Below the pieces are notes generated by a model that was not told where the DNA came from, made no database searches, and worked only from the letters and a program-made list of their open reading frames with translations. Position numbers and translations under genes: made by a program. DNA of 64,000 nucleotides from CALJXB01 sp965225935 (GTDB lineage Bacteria > Pseudomonadota > Alphaproteobacteria > Kiloniellales > JAKSDN01), in the NCBI GenBank assembly GCA_965225935.1, contig CBDDCC010000023.1, forward strand, positions 992,001-1,056,000. The letters run 5' to 3'. Position 1 is the first letter of the stretch, and every line of letters begins with the position of its first letter. Below, in pieces: positions 8,256 to 17,464 of the stretch.

Positions 8256-11210
8256 ATGTCGGCACAGCAGGCAGGAACCCAGGCGTCCGGAAACGGTGCG
8301 GGCGCAGAGTCGATCGCGCGCCTCTACCGGCGCTATGCGGACGCGCCCGACAGCGTGGGCTCGGACTGGCAGCGCTTCTTCGGAGATCTCGACGAGGAGG
8401 CGCGGGCCTACGTGGCCGGACTCGCCGGCCTCGCGGAGGACGGCAACGGCGCCCTCTCGGACACCAGCGTGGCCGCCGTCGCCCACGGCGTTGCCGGCGA
8501 CCGGGTTCTCACCGCCGGCGACATCCGCAACGCCACCCTCGATTCCATCCGGGCGCTGATGCTGATCCGCGCCTACCGGGTGCGCGGCCATCTGGAGGCG
8601 AGCCTCGATCCCCTCGGCCTGGCGCCGAAGTTCAAGCACCCGGAGCTCGACCCCAAGACCTACGGCTTCGGCGACGCCGACTTGGACCGGCCGATCTTCA
8701 TCAACGGCGTGCTCGGCTACGAGACGGCGACCCTGCGCGAGATCATGCACGGCGTGCGCGCCACCTACTGCGGCCACGTCGGCGTCGAGTTCATGCACAT
8801 CCAGGATCCGGCCCAGAAGGCCTGGATCCAGGAGCGCATCGAGAACGTGGAGAACCGCACCCGCTTCTCGAAGGAGGAGAAAGGCGCGATCCTGCAGCAG
8901 CTGACCGATGCCGAGACCTTCGAGCGCTTCCTCGACAAGAAGTACACCGGCACCAAGCGCTTCGGCCTCGACGGCGCCGAATCGACGGTGCCGGCGCTGG
9001 AGGAGATCCTGCGCCGCGGCAGCGAGCTGGGACTGCGCGAGGTGGTGATCGGCATGCCCCACCGCGGGCGCCTCAACGTGCTGGCCCACGTCATGGGTAA
9101 GCCCTTCTCTGCCATCTTCTCGGAGTTTCAGGGCGGCGCCGCCCATCCCGAGGACGTGGGCGGATCGGGCGACGTGAAGTACCACCTGGGCACCTCGTCG
9201 GACCGCGAGTTCGAGGGCCAGGAGATCCACCTCTCCCTGACCGCGAACCCCTCGCACCTTGAGGCGGTCAACCCGGTGGTGGTGGGCAAGGTGCGGGCCA
9301 AGCAGGTGCAGCGCGAGGACACCGAGCGTAGCCAGATCATGGCCCTGCTGTTGCACGGCGACGCCGCCTTCTCCGGCCAGGGGCTGGTGCCGGAGACCCT
9401 GGACCTCTCGGAGCTCAAGGGCTACCGCATCGGCGGCACGATCCACTTCATCGTCAACAACCAGATCGGCTTCACCACCAACCCGGTGAACTCGCGCTCC
9501 GGGCCCTACTGCTCGGACGTGGCGCGGATGATCCAGGCGCCCATCTTCCACGTGAACGGCGACGACGCCGAGGCGGTGGTTCACGTGGCGCGCATCGCCA
9601 TCGAGTTCCGCCAGACCTTCAAGAAGGACATCGTCATCGACATGTTCTGCTACCGGCGCTTCGGCCACAACGAGGGCGACGAACCCATGTTCACCCAGCC
9701 CTTGATGTACAAGAAGATCGCCAAGCAGCCCTCGGCGCGGCAGATCTATGCGGAAAACCTGGCGAGCGAAGGTGTCCTTTCCAAGGAAGATGCCGATCGC
9801 CTGGTCGCCAGCAAGAACGAGCTGCTGGAGGCCGAGTTCGAGGCCGCGGGCTCGTTCAAGCCCAACAAGGCGGACTGGCTCGAGGGCGCCTGGGCGGGCA
9901 TGGAGAAGGTCCGGGGCTACGACGCCCGGCGCGGCGAGACCGGCGTTCCGATGGACGTGCTCGAACAGGTCGGCACGGCGCTCACGCGCGTGCCCGACGG
10001 CTTCCACCTCAACCGCAAGATCGCCCGCCAGCTCGAGGCCAAGCGCAAGGCGATCGAGGCCGGAAAGGGGATCGACTGGGCGACCGCCGAGGCGCTCGCC
10101 TTCGGCACGCTCCTGGTTGAAGGCACGCCGGTGCGCCTCTCGGGCCAGGACTCCAACCGCGGCACCTTCTCCCAGCGCCACGCCTGCCTGATCGACCAGG
10201 AGGACGAGGAGCGCTACACCCCGCTCAACTACATCGACGCCGAGCAGGCGAAGATCGAGATCATCGACAGCCCCTTGAGCGAGCTGGCGGTGCTCGGCTT
10301 CGAGTACGGCTACTCGCTGGCCGAGCCCCAGGCGCTGGTGCTCTGGGAGGCCCAGTTCGGCGACTTCTCCAACGGCGCCCAGATCATCATCGACCAGTTC
10401 ATCGCCTCGGGCGAGGTCAAGTGGCTGCGCATGTCGGGCCTCGTCATGCTGCTGCCCCACGGCTTCGAGGGCCAGGGGCCCGAGCACTCCTCGGCGCGTT
10501 TGGAGCGCTATCTGCAGCTCTGCGCCGAGGACAACATGCAGATCGTGAACTGCACCACGCCGGCCAACTACTACCACGCGCTGCGCCGCCAGATCCGCCG
10601 CAGCTTCCGCAAGCCGCTGATCGTGATGGCGCCCAAATCGCTCCTGCGCCACAAGCGCGTGGTCTCGGACCTCGAGTGCTTCGGACCGGACTCGACCTTC
10701 CACCGGGTGCTCTACTGCGACGAGATCCCCTCGCCCAAGAAGGACGCCAAGCAGGTGGTGCTGTGCAGCGGCAAGGTCTACTACGATCTGCTGGAGGAGC
10801 GCGAGAAGCGCGGCGTCGCGGACGTGCATTTCCTGCGCCTGGAGCAGCTCTATCCCTTCCCGGCGGACGCGCTGGCGCACGAGCTCGAAGACTACAAGCA
10901 GTGCCACCTGGTCTGGTGCCAGGAGGAGCCGCGCAACATGGGGGCTTGGCCGTTCGCCAGCACCTTCATCGAGGAGGTGGCGGAGGACATCGGCTGCGAG
11001 AACCCGCGCCCGCGCTACGCCGGCCGGCCGTCGGCCGCCTCGCCGGCCACGGGTCTCCATGCGCGCCACGTGAAGGAGCAGAAGGCGCTGATCGACGAGG
11101 CCTTCGTCGTCGGCAAGAAGGCCACCAGCCGGATCGCGGCGCGGCGGGCGGCCTACGAGGCCATGGTTGGCAAGCAGAAGAAACCGGCGCAGAAAAAGAA
11201 GAGCGCCTGA
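8256..11210 (+). CDS. sucA: 2-oxoglutarate dehydrogenase E1 component
   Basis: A 984-residue thiamine-diphosphate enzyme that decarboxylates 2-oxoglutarate and passes the succinyl group to the lipoyl E2. The ThDP motif is visible as 'HGDAAFSGQGLV...IVNNQIGFTT', with 'GMPHRGRLNVL' and 'CYRRFGHNEGDEP' as family blocks and 'ARPSAASPATG'-like 'RPSAASPATGLHARH' near the end. Start set at the ATG at 8256 because it gives the expected N-terminus with 'IARLYRRYADAPDSVGSDWQRFF'; the frame extends further upstream only as a shadow of sucD. Oddly, a strong AAGGAGGAG sits about 50 bases before this ATG with no in-range start codon after it. Confidence 0.96.
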   Translation: MSAQQAGTQASGNGAGAESIARLYRRYADAPDSVGSDWQRFFGDLDEEARAYVAGLAGLAEDGNGALSDTSVAAVAHGVAGDRVLTAGDIRNATLDSIRALMLIRAYRVRGHLEASLDPLGLAPKFKHPELDPKTYGFGDADLDRPIFINGVLGYETATLREIMHGVRATYCGHVGVEFMHIQDPAQKAWIQERIENVENRTRFSKEEKGAILQQLTDAETFERFLDKKYTGTKRFGLDGAESTVPALEEILRRGSELGLREVVIGMPHRGRLNVLAHVMGKPFSAIFSEFQGGAAHPEDVGGSGDVKYHLGTSSDREFEGQEIHLSLTANPSHLEAVNPVVVGKVRAKQVQREDTERSQIMALLLHGDAAFSGQGLVPETLDLSELKGYRIGGTIHFIVNNQIGFTTNPVNSRSGPYCSDVARMIQAPIFHVNGDDAEAVVHVARIAIEFRQTFKKDIVIDMFCYRRFGHNEGDEPMFTQPLMYKKIAKQPSARQIYAENLASEGVLSKEDADRLVASKNELLEAEFEAAGSFKPNKADWLEGAWAGMEKVRGYDARRGETGVPMDVLEQVGTALTRVPDGFHLNRKIARQLEAKRKAIEAGKGIDWATAEALAFGTLLVEGTPVRLSGQDSNRGTFSQRHACLIDQEDEERYTPLNYIDAEQAKIEIIDSPLSELAVLGFEYGYSLAEPQALVLWEAQFGDFSNGAQIIIDQFIASGEVKWLRMSGLVMLLPHGFEGQGPEHSSARLERYLQLCAEDNMQIVNCTTPANYYHALRRQIRRSFRKPLIVMAPKSLLRHKRVVSDLECFGPDSTFHRVLYCDEIPSPKKDAKQVVLCSGKVYYDLLEEREKRGVADVHFLRLEQLYPFPADALAHELEDYKQCHLVWCQEEPRNMGAWPFASTFIEEVAEDIGCENPRPRYAGRPSAASPATGLHARHVKEQKALIDEAFVVGKKATSRIAARRAAYEAMVGKQKKPAQKKKSA

Positions 11211-11262
11211 GGCCGGTCGCGGGATTCCGCGCCGGCAGACGTTGCAGGACGAGGGTCTATAG

Positions 11263-12975
11263 ATGGCGACGGATATCGTGGTCCCCACGCTCGGGGAGTC
11301 GGTGACCGAAGCGACGGTGGCGCAGTGGCTGAAGAAACCAGGCGAGGCCGTGGCCCAGGACGAGGCGCTGGTCGAGCTGGAGACCGACAAGGTCACGCTC
11401 GAGGTGAACGCCAGCGAAGCCGGCGTGCTGGCGGAGGTCCTGGCGGACGAGGGCGCGAACGTCGAGGTGGGCGCCCTCCTGGGGCGCATCGACGCGGACG
11501 GGAAGCCGGCGGCGGCCAAGGCCGATTCGACACCCGCCGCCGTGGCCGAACCTGCGCCCGCGAAAGAGCCGGCGCCCGCCCCGTCGCCGGACGGCGGCGG
11601 CGAGACGGTCGAGATCGTGGTTCCCACCATGGGCGAGTCGGTCGCCGAGGGCACCGTGGCCCAGTGGCTGAAGACCCCCGGCGAGCCGGTCGCCAAGGAC
11701 GAGCCGGTGGTCGAGGTGGAGACCGACAAGGTGACCCTCGAGGTCAACGCGCCGGTCGACGGGGTGATCGGCGAGATCCGTGCCGAGGAGGGCGCGAGCG
11801 TCGAGGTCGGCGCCGTGCTGGGAACCGTAACCGCGGGCGCTGCGTCCGCGGCCGCGCCGAGCGCCGTCGAGGCCGCCCCGGCGAAACCGACGCCCGCATC
11901 GGCTCCGGCGGAGACGGCGGCGGCTGCGAACGGGGAAGACCTCGACCCGTCCGCCGTCGGCCACAGCGGCGCCGAGGGGCGCATCTCCAAGGCCGACCTG
12001 CTGGCCTTCATCGGGGCGCCGGCGCCCACCACCCAACCGCTCTCGCCCGCCGTGCGCAAGCTGGTCTCCGACAAGGGGCTCGACCCGGCCGTGATCCCGG
12101 CGACGGGCCCGGGCGGCCGGCTCACCAAGGAGGACGTGCTGGACTTCCTGGAGGGCAAGGCGGCGGCCATTCCGGCGACGCCCGAGCCCCTGATCGCGCC
12201 TGCGCCGGCCGCCGCTCCGGCGCCCGCCGCGCCGGCAACCGGGGGAGCGCCGGGCGCGGTCCCAGATGCGGCACAGGCGCGCGAGGAACGGGTGCGCATG
12301 CCCAAGCTGCGCCAGACAATCGCGCGGCGCCTGAAGGAAGCCCAGAACACGGCCGCCATGCTCACCACCTTCAACGAGGCGGACATGAGCGCGGTCATGG
12401 CCCTGCGCGCCCAGTACCGGGACAGCTTCGAGAAGAAGCACGGCGTGCGCCTCGGCTTCACCTCCTTCTTCACCAAGGCGGTGGTAGCGGCCCTGAAGGA
12501 GCTGCCCGCCGTCAACGCCGAGATCGACGGCGAGGAGATCGTCTACAAGCACTACTACGACATCGGCATGGCCGTCTCCGCGCCCAGTGGGCTCATGGTT
12601 CCGGTGATCCGCGACTGCGACAAGAAGAGCTTCGCCGAGATCGAGAAGACCCTCGGCGAGCTGGCCCAGCGGGCGCGGGACGGCAAGCTCTCGATCGACG
12701 AGATGACCGGCGGCAGCTTCACCATCACCAACGGCGGCGTCTTCGGCTCGCTGCTGTCGACGCCGATCCTCAACATGCCCCAGTCGGGCATCCTGGGCCT
12801 GCACAAGATCCAGCAGCGCCCCATGGTGGTGGACGGCCAGGTGGTGGCGCGGCCCATGATGTACCTTGCGCTGAGCTACGACCACCGCATCATCGACGGG
12901 CGCGAGGCGGTCACCTTCCTGGTGCGGGTCAAGGACTTCATTGAGGACCCGGAGCGCCTGCTGCTGGACATCTGA
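11263..12975 (+). CDS. sucB: 2-oxoglutarate dehydrogenase E2, dihydrolipoyl succinyltransferase with two lipoyl domains
   Basis: A 570-residue E2, against roughly 400-430 for the usual one-lipoyl SucB. Two lipoyl domains are clear: residues ~1-77 with lipoyl Lys43 (ETDKV) and ~114-190 with Lys156 (ETDKV), joined by Ala/Pro-rich linkers. A complete peripheral subunit-binding domain lies at ~259-298. Just before it, at ~226-251, is a second copy of only that domain's latter half (LDPSAVGHSGAEGRISKADL). The catalytic domain runs from ~335 and ends with 'SYDHRIIDG', holding the active His and Asp. It accepts succinyl from SucA and is reoxidised by Lpd, encoded next door. Confidence 0.95.
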   Translation: MATDIVVPTLGESVTEATVAQWLKKPGEAVAQDEALVELETDKVTLEVNASEAGVLAEVLADEGANVEVGALLGRIDADGKPAAAKADSTPAAVAEPAPAKEPAPAPSPDGGGETVEIVVPTMGESVAEGTVAQWLKTPGEPVAKDEPVVEVETDKVTLEVNAPVDGVIGEIRAEEGASVEVGAVLGTVTAGAASAAAPSAVEAAPAKPTPASAPAETAAAANGEDLDPSAVGHSGAEGRISKADLLAFIGAPAPTTQPLSPAVRKLVSDKGLDPAVIPATGPGGRLTKEDVLDFLEGKAAAIPATPEPLIAPAPAAAPAPAAPATGGAPGAVPDAAQAREERVRMPKLRQTIARRLKEAQNTAAMLTTFNEADMSAVMALRAQYRDSFEKKHGVRLGFTSFFTKAVVAALKELPAVNAEIDGEEIVYKHYYDIGMAVSAPSGLMVPVIRDCDKKSFAEIEKTLGELAQRARDGKLSIDEMTGGSFTITNGGVFGSLLSTPILNMPQSGILGLHKIQQRPMVVDGQVVARPMMYLALSYDHRIIDGREAVTFLVRVKDFIEDPERLLLDI

Positions 12976-13063
12976 GCTCCGGCGTGCGGCTGGCTCGGGG
13001 TGCTTTCGAAGCTGCGCGCCCCGGCCGGATGTTCGCTGAAGCGCCGGAGGACATGGGGGAGAG

Positions 13064-14473
13064 ATGAGCGACGAAGCCTACGATCTTGTGGTCATCGGCG
13101 GCGGGCCCGGCGGCTACGTGGCCGCCATCCGCGCAGCCCAGCTCGGCATGAAGACGGCCTGCGTTGAAAAGCGCGGCAGCCTGGGCGGCACCTGCCTCAA
13201 CGTGGGCTGCATTCCCTCGAAGGCGCTGCTGCACTCCTCGGAGCGTTTCGCAGAGGCGCGGAACCACCTGGCCGAGCAAGGCATCAAGATTTCCAAGATG
13301 GAGCTCGATCTCGAGACCATGATGGCGCGCAAGGACAAGGTGGTGGGCGAGCTGACCAAGGGGATCGAGTTCCTGTTCAAGAAGAACAAGGTGGACTACC
13401 TGGTCGGCACCGGCAGCATCCCCAAGGCCGGCGAGGTCACGGTCGCCCTCAACGAGGGCGGCGAGAAGACGCTCTCGGCCAAGAACATCCTGATCGCCAC
13501 GGGCTCGGAGTCGACGCCGCTGCCGGGCGTCGAGGTCGACGAGAAGCGCATCGTCAGCTCCACCGGCGCGCTGGCGCTCGAGGCCGTGCCCAAGGAGATG
13601 GTGGTGATCGGCGCCGGCGTGATCGGGCTCGAGCTGGGCTCGGTCTGGTCGCGCCTGGGGGCCAAGGTCACGGTGATCGAGTTCCTCGACCGCATCCTGC
13701 CCGGCATGGACGGCGAGATCTGCAAGCAGACCCAGCGCATCCTCGCCAAGCAGGGCCTCGCCTTCAAGCTGGGCCACAAGGTGACCGGCGCCAAGAACGG
13801 CAAGGCCGGCGTCACCCTCACCGTGGAGCCGGTCAAGGGCGGCGATGCCGCGACCGTCAAGGCCGACGTGGTGCTGGTCGCCATCGGCCGCCGGCCCTAC
13901 ACCGAGGGCCTGGGCCTTGAGGCGCTGGGCGTCGAGATCGACAACCGCGGCATCATCAAGGTCGACGATCGCTTCCAGACCTCGGTGCCCGGCGTCTACG
14001 CCATCGGCGACTGCGTGCCGGGCCCCATGCTGGCCCACAAGGCCGAGGACGAAGGCGTGATCTGCGCCGAGATGATGGCCGGCCAGTCGGGCCACATCGA
14101 CTACGACCTGGTGCCGGGCGTGGTCTACACCTGGCCCGAGGTGGCCGGCGTGGGCAAGACCGAGGAGCAGCTCAAGGAGGCCGGCGCCGACTACCGGGTC
14201 GGCAAGTTCCCCTTCACCGCCAACAGCCGGGCGCGCACCACCGGCGACACCGAGGGCCTGGTGAAGATCCTGGCCGACAAGCGCAGCGACCGGGTGCTGG
14301 GGGTCCACATGGTAGGGCCGCTGGCCGGCGACCTGCTGGCCGAGGCGGTGCTGGCCATGGAGTTCGGCGCCTCGGCCGAGGACATCGCCCGCACCTGCCA
14401 CGCCCATCCGGGCATGGGCGAGGCGGTCAAGGAGGCCGCGCTCGCGGTCCACGGCCGCCCGATCCACATCTGA
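13064..14473 (+). CDS. lpd: Dihydrolipoyl dehydrogenase (E3)
   Basis: A 469-residue flavoprotein that reoxidises dihydrolipoamide on E2 and reduces NAD. FAD motif GGGPGG is near residue 12, the redox disulfide is Cys44/Cys49 in GGTCLNVGCIPSK, the NAD motif is 'VVIGAGVIGLELG', and the C-terminal catalytic His/Glu pair lies in 'HAHPGMGEAVKEAAL'. A GGGGGAGAG ribosome site precedes the ATG. Its position right after sucB makes it the E3 of the 2-oxoglutarate complex; it may also serve other complexes. Confidence 0.96.
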   Translation: MSDEAYDLVVIGGGPGGYVAAIRAAQLGMKTACVEKRGSLGGTCLNVGCIPSKALLHSSERFAEARNHLAEQGIKISKMELDLETMMARKDKVVGELTKGIEFLFKKNKVDYLVGTGSIPKAGEVTVALNEGGEKTLSAKNILIATGSESTPLPGVEVDEKRIVSSTGALALEAVPKEMVVIGAGVIGLELGSVWSRLGAKVTVIEFLDRILPGMDGEICKQTQRILAKQGLAFKLGHKVTGAKNGKAGVTLTVEPVKGGDAATVKADVVLVAIGRRPYTEGLGLEALGVEIDNRGIIKVDDRFQTSVPGVYAIGDCVPGPMLAHKAEDEGVICAEMMAGQSGHIDYDLVPGVVYTWPEVAGVGKTEEQLKEAGADYRVGKFPFTANSRARTTGDTEGLVKILADKRSDRVLGVHMVGPLAGDLLAEAVLAMEFGASAEDIARTCHAHPGMGEAVKEAALAVHGRPIHI

Positions 14474-14515
14474 CCGGGTGGCGCCGCCGCCCGACCGCCC
14501 GAAAGCGGTCCCCGC

Positions 14516-15742
14516 ATGACCGGCAGGGGGCTGATCCTGCTGCTCTGCCTCGCCGAGGTCGTCAGCATGACGGGCTTCGGCGTCTTCCCGGGGCTGCTGC
14601 CCACCTTCCTCGACGAATGGGGCCTCAGCAACACCGAGGCCGGCTGGATCAACGGCGTCTTCTTCGCCGCCTACACGATCTCGGTGCCGGTGCTGGTGGC
14701 GCTCACCGACCGCATCGATCCGCGCCTCATCTACGCCGCCTCTGCCCTGTTGACGGGCCTTGCCTCCCTCGGCTTCGGCCTCGTCGCCGAGGGCTTCTGG
14801 ACCGCCACCCTGTTCCGGGCCCTGGGCGGCGTCGGCCTCGCCGGCACCTACATGCCGGGTCTGAAGGCGCTTACCGACCACGTCAGCCAGGCTCAGCAGA
14901 GCCGGGCCGTCGCCTTCTACACCGCCACCTTCGGGATCGGCACCAGTCTGTCGTTCTTCATGGCGGGCGAGCTGGCCGCCTGGTTCGGCTGGCGCTGGAC
15001 CTTCGGCCTCTCCGCCATCGGGCCGCTGCTCGCCATGGCCGTCATGCTGCTCTTCGTGCCGGCCAGCGCGCCGCACCACCTGCAGGCGCCCCGCCGCTTC
15101 CTGCTCGACTTCCGGCCGGTGCTCGCCAATCGCCGGGCCATGGCCTACGTGCTCGCCTACTTCGCCCACAACTGGGAGCTCTTCGCCCTCAGATCCTGGC
15201 TGGTGGCCTTCCTGGTCTTCTCCCAGGAGCGCCAGGAGGCGGGCGCGATGGGCGTGCTGTGGAGCGCTACGGCGATCGCCGCCATCGCGAACCTCCTGGG
15301 CCTGCCGGCCAGCGTGCTCGGCAACGAGGCCGCACGCCGCTTCGGCCGCCGCGGCGTGGTGATCGCCATCATGTTGTCCTCGGCCCTCGTCGCGGCGGTG
15401 ATCGGCTTCCTGGCGCCCGTGCCACTGCCGCTGCTGGTGGGAGTCTGCCTGCTCTACGGCATCACGGTGACGGCGGACTCCTCCTCCGTCACTGCGGGGG
15501 CGCTCGCCAACGCCGAGGCGGGCGCGCGGGGCGCCACCATGGCGGTCCACTCCTTCATCGGCTTCTCGGGCGCCTTCCTGGGGCCGGTCGCCTTCGGCGT
15601 GGTGCTGGACCTGGCGGGCGGCGGGACCAGCGTGCTCTCCTGGGGCCTGGCCTTCCTCTCCAGCGGTCTCGCCGTCGCCCTGGGCCCGGCCTGCATCGCC
15701 TACCTCGGCCGCCGGGGCGGCCTCGACGAACCGAAGGAATGA
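14516..15742 (+). CDS. MFS transporter
   Basis: A 408-residue, strongly hydrophobic protein with about twelve predicted membrane segments, beginning 'LILLLCLAEVVSMTGFGVFPGLLPTFLDEWGLSNTEAGWINGVFFAAY'. The signature after helix 2 is 'VALTDRIDPRLIY', and a long cytoplasmic loop (HHLQAPRRFLLDFRPVLANRRAM) splits the halves. It resembles nitrate/cyanate- and drug-type MFS carriers only generally, so no substrate is proposed. It follows lpd by 42 bases and converges with xerC; no obvious terminator hairpin with a T-run lies in the 34 bases between them. Confidence 0.85.
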   Translation: MTGRGLILLLCLAEVVSMTGFGVFPGLLPTFLDEWGLSNTEAGWINGVFFAAYTISVPVLVALTDRIDPRLIYAASALLTGLASLGFGLVAEGFWTATLFRALGGVGLAGTYMPGLKALTDHVSQAQQSRAVAFYTATFGIGTSLSFFMAGELAAWFGWRWTFGLSAIGPLLAMAVMLLFVPASAPHHLQAPRRFLLDFRPVLANRRAMAYVLAYFAHNWELFALRSWLVAFLVFSQERQEAGAMGVLWSATAIAAIANLLGLPASVLGNEAARRFGRRGVVIAIMLSSALVAAVIGFLAPVPLPLLVGVCLLYGITVTADSSSVTAGALANAEAGARGATMAVHSFIGFSGAFLGPVAFGVVLDLAGGGTSVLSWGLAFLSSGLAVALGPACIAYLGRRGGLDEPKE

Positions 15743-15776
15743 GTCGGGACGCGGCCGCTGGGCCTGTGGCGAGGCC

Positions 15777-16730
15777 TCAGCCGCCGGCCCGGGGGTGGGC
15801 CTTCCGGTAGACCGCCATGAGGGCGGCCGTGTCGACCTCGGTGTAGCGCTGGGTGGTCGAGAGCGAGGCGTGGCCGAGGAGCTCCTGGATCGCCCGCAGG
15901 TCGCCGCCGCCGGCCAGCAGGTGGGTGGCGAAGCTGTGGCGCAGGGCGTGGGGCGTTGCGGTCTCCGGCAGCCCCAAGAGGCGGCGCAGCTCCGCCAGGC
16001 GCTGCTGCACCTGGCGCGGGCCGAGGGGGCCGCCGCGCACGCCGACGAAGAGCGGGCCCTCGGCGGGAAGCGGGTGGGGGCAGGCGGCGATATAGCTCTC
16101 GATGGCCGCGATCACCACGGGAAGCAGGGGAACGACCCGCTCTTTGCCGCCCTTGCCGGTGATCGCCAGGCCCTCCTGGCCGGGCCGCGGCGCCTCGCTG
16201 CGGCGCAGGCCGAGGGCTTCGCCGAGCCGCAGGCCGCAGCCGTAGAGCAGCAGGCAGACCGCGGCGTCGCGCCGGTTGATCCAGTCCCGCTCGTCGAGGG
16301 CGGCGACGGTCTCGAGGGCCTCCGAGGCCTCCTCGCGGCTGAGGGCGCGGGGCACCGAGCGGGGCACCTTGGGCGTGCGCACGGCCCCGACGGCGGCGTT
16401 GTCGGCCAAGCCGCGCTTCTGCAGCCAGCGGAAGAAGCCCCGCACCACCGAGAGCGCCCGTGCCGTGGAGCTGGCCTGCAGGCCGCGCCCGGCGCGGGCG
16501 GCCAGCCATGAGCGGAAGTCGAGAGGCTTGAGGCCGGCGAGGTCGGAAAGCGCGACCGGGCCGCCCAGGTGCCCGGCGAGAAAGCGCAGGAAGTCATCCA
16601 GGTCCCGGCCGTAGGCGGCGACCGTATGGGGAGAGGCCCGGCGCTCCTTGGCTAGCCAGCGCCGCCAGCCCTCGAGGGCCGCGTCGAGATCCCCCCCCAG
16701 ACCGCCGTTCAGTCTGGAAGGTTGAGCCAT
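15777..16730 (-). CDS. xerC: Tyrosine recombinase XerC
   Basis: A 317-residue site-specific recombinase. An N-terminal SAM-like domain ('RRWLAKERRASPHTVAAYGRDLDDFLRFL') is followed by the catalytic domain with Arg in CGLRLGEAL, Lys in GKGGKER, HALRHSFATHLL, LGHAS and the Tyr nucleophile in TQRYTEVD. Size and neighbours (DUF484 upstream, priA nearby) mark it as the housekeeping XerC that resolves chromosome dimers at dif with XerD, rather than a phage integrase. Its start overlaps the DUF484 gene by 22 bases. Confidence 0.93.
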   Translation of the reverse strand: MAQPSRLNGGLGGDLDAALEGWRRWLAKERRASPHTVAAYGRDLDDFLRFLAGHLGGPVALSDLAGLKPLDFRSWLAARAGRGLQASSTARALSVVRGFFRWLQKRGLADNAAVGAVRTPKVPRSVPRALSREEASEALETVAALDERDWINRRDAAVCLLLYGCGLRLGEALGLRRSEAPRPGQEGLAITGKGGKERVVPLLPVVIAAIESYIAACPHPLPAEGPLFVGVRGGPLGPRQVQQRLAELRRLLGLPETATPHALRHSFATHLLAGGGDLRAIQELLGHASLSTTQRYTEVDTAALMAVYRKAHPRAGG

Positions 16731-17464
16731 GCCCGGATACAGCGCTCCAAGGCCCGCGCGAGGAATGTGAGAAGCTCGGTCCGCTGCCCCTCGTGGAACT
16801 GCTCGGCCCGTCGGGAGCCGAGCGCCAGCAGGGCCGGCGGGGTCTTGCGGCCGACCTGCAGGCGGATGAGGGCCTGGGACGAGATCAGGCTGGCCGCGGC
16901 GCCGAAGAGGGCGCTCTGGCCGTTGATCTGCTTGTCGAGCGTCACAGTGCGGCCGCGGCCGATCAGGGCGTCGACGGTTCCGGGCTCGAGCTGCACCAGG
17001 CCGCCGAGGCGCACCGGCGGAAGCTCTTCGGCCGACTGCTCGACCCCGAGCGCCACGGCGTCCAGGTCGAGGATGACCGCCAAGTCGGTGGTGACCGTCT
17101 CGATCAGGTGCTCGAAGGAGCCGGCCGAGAGCAGCGCCAGGGCCGCCTTGTGGACCCGGGCCTGGATCACCAGGTTGGCGCGTCCGATGGCCACCAGGCT
17201 CTCGTTGGCGCGGTGGGCCTCGGCCAGCTGGCCGCGCAGGCGCTCCACCAGGTAGCGCTGCAGGCTGACCACGCCGTCGGCGGTCTCCGCCGGCAGCGCC
17301 GTCAGGCTTTCAAGCAGCTCGGGACGATCGGCGAAGAAGGCCGGGTGCCGGGCCAGGAAAGTCGCCACCTCCTCCGCCGAGAGCGCGCTCTCCGCGGGGG
17401 CCAGGGCCGTGCCGGACCGGCCGTTGGCCGGACTAGGCGCGACGTCGCTCTGGCGCCGCGTCAT
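16709..17464 (-). CDS. DUF484 family protein (GAF-like)
   Basis: A 251-residue DUF484 protein. The recognisable opening is 'LSAEEVATFLARHPAFFADRPELLESL', then a coiled-coil stretch 'SLQRYLVERLRGQLAEAHRANESLVAIGRAN', then a GAF-like domain. DUF484 commonly precedes xerC in proteobacteria, and the function is unsettled. It overlaps both neighbours (xerC by 22 bases, fsa by 32), so the three are probably translated from one transcript. The first ~30 residues are low complexity and the true start could be internal. Confidence 0.88.
   Translation of the reverse strand: MTRRQSDVAPSPANGRSGTALAPAESALSAEEVATFLARHPAFFADRPELLESLTALPAETADGVVSLQRYLVERLRGQLAEAHRANESLVAIGRANLVIQARVHKAALALLSAGSFEHLIETVTTDLAVILDLDAVALGVEQSAEELPPVRLGGLVQLEPGTVDALIGRGRTVTLDKQINGQSALFGAAASLISSQALIRLQVGRKTPPALLALGSRRAEQFHEGQRTELLTFLARALERCIRAWLNLPD

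Noticed and set aside
8244..12515. A 1423-residue open frame on the minus strand across sucA and sucB
   Set aside because: It is antisense to two certain genes, rich in Arg/Val/Leu/Asp shadow composition, and has no domain resemblance; long antisense frames are expected in GC-rich DNA.
15777..16730. XerC as the integrase of the accessory region after tRNA-Ser
   Set aside because: It is in the conserved xerC-DUF484-fsa context 25 kb away and has housekeeping features.
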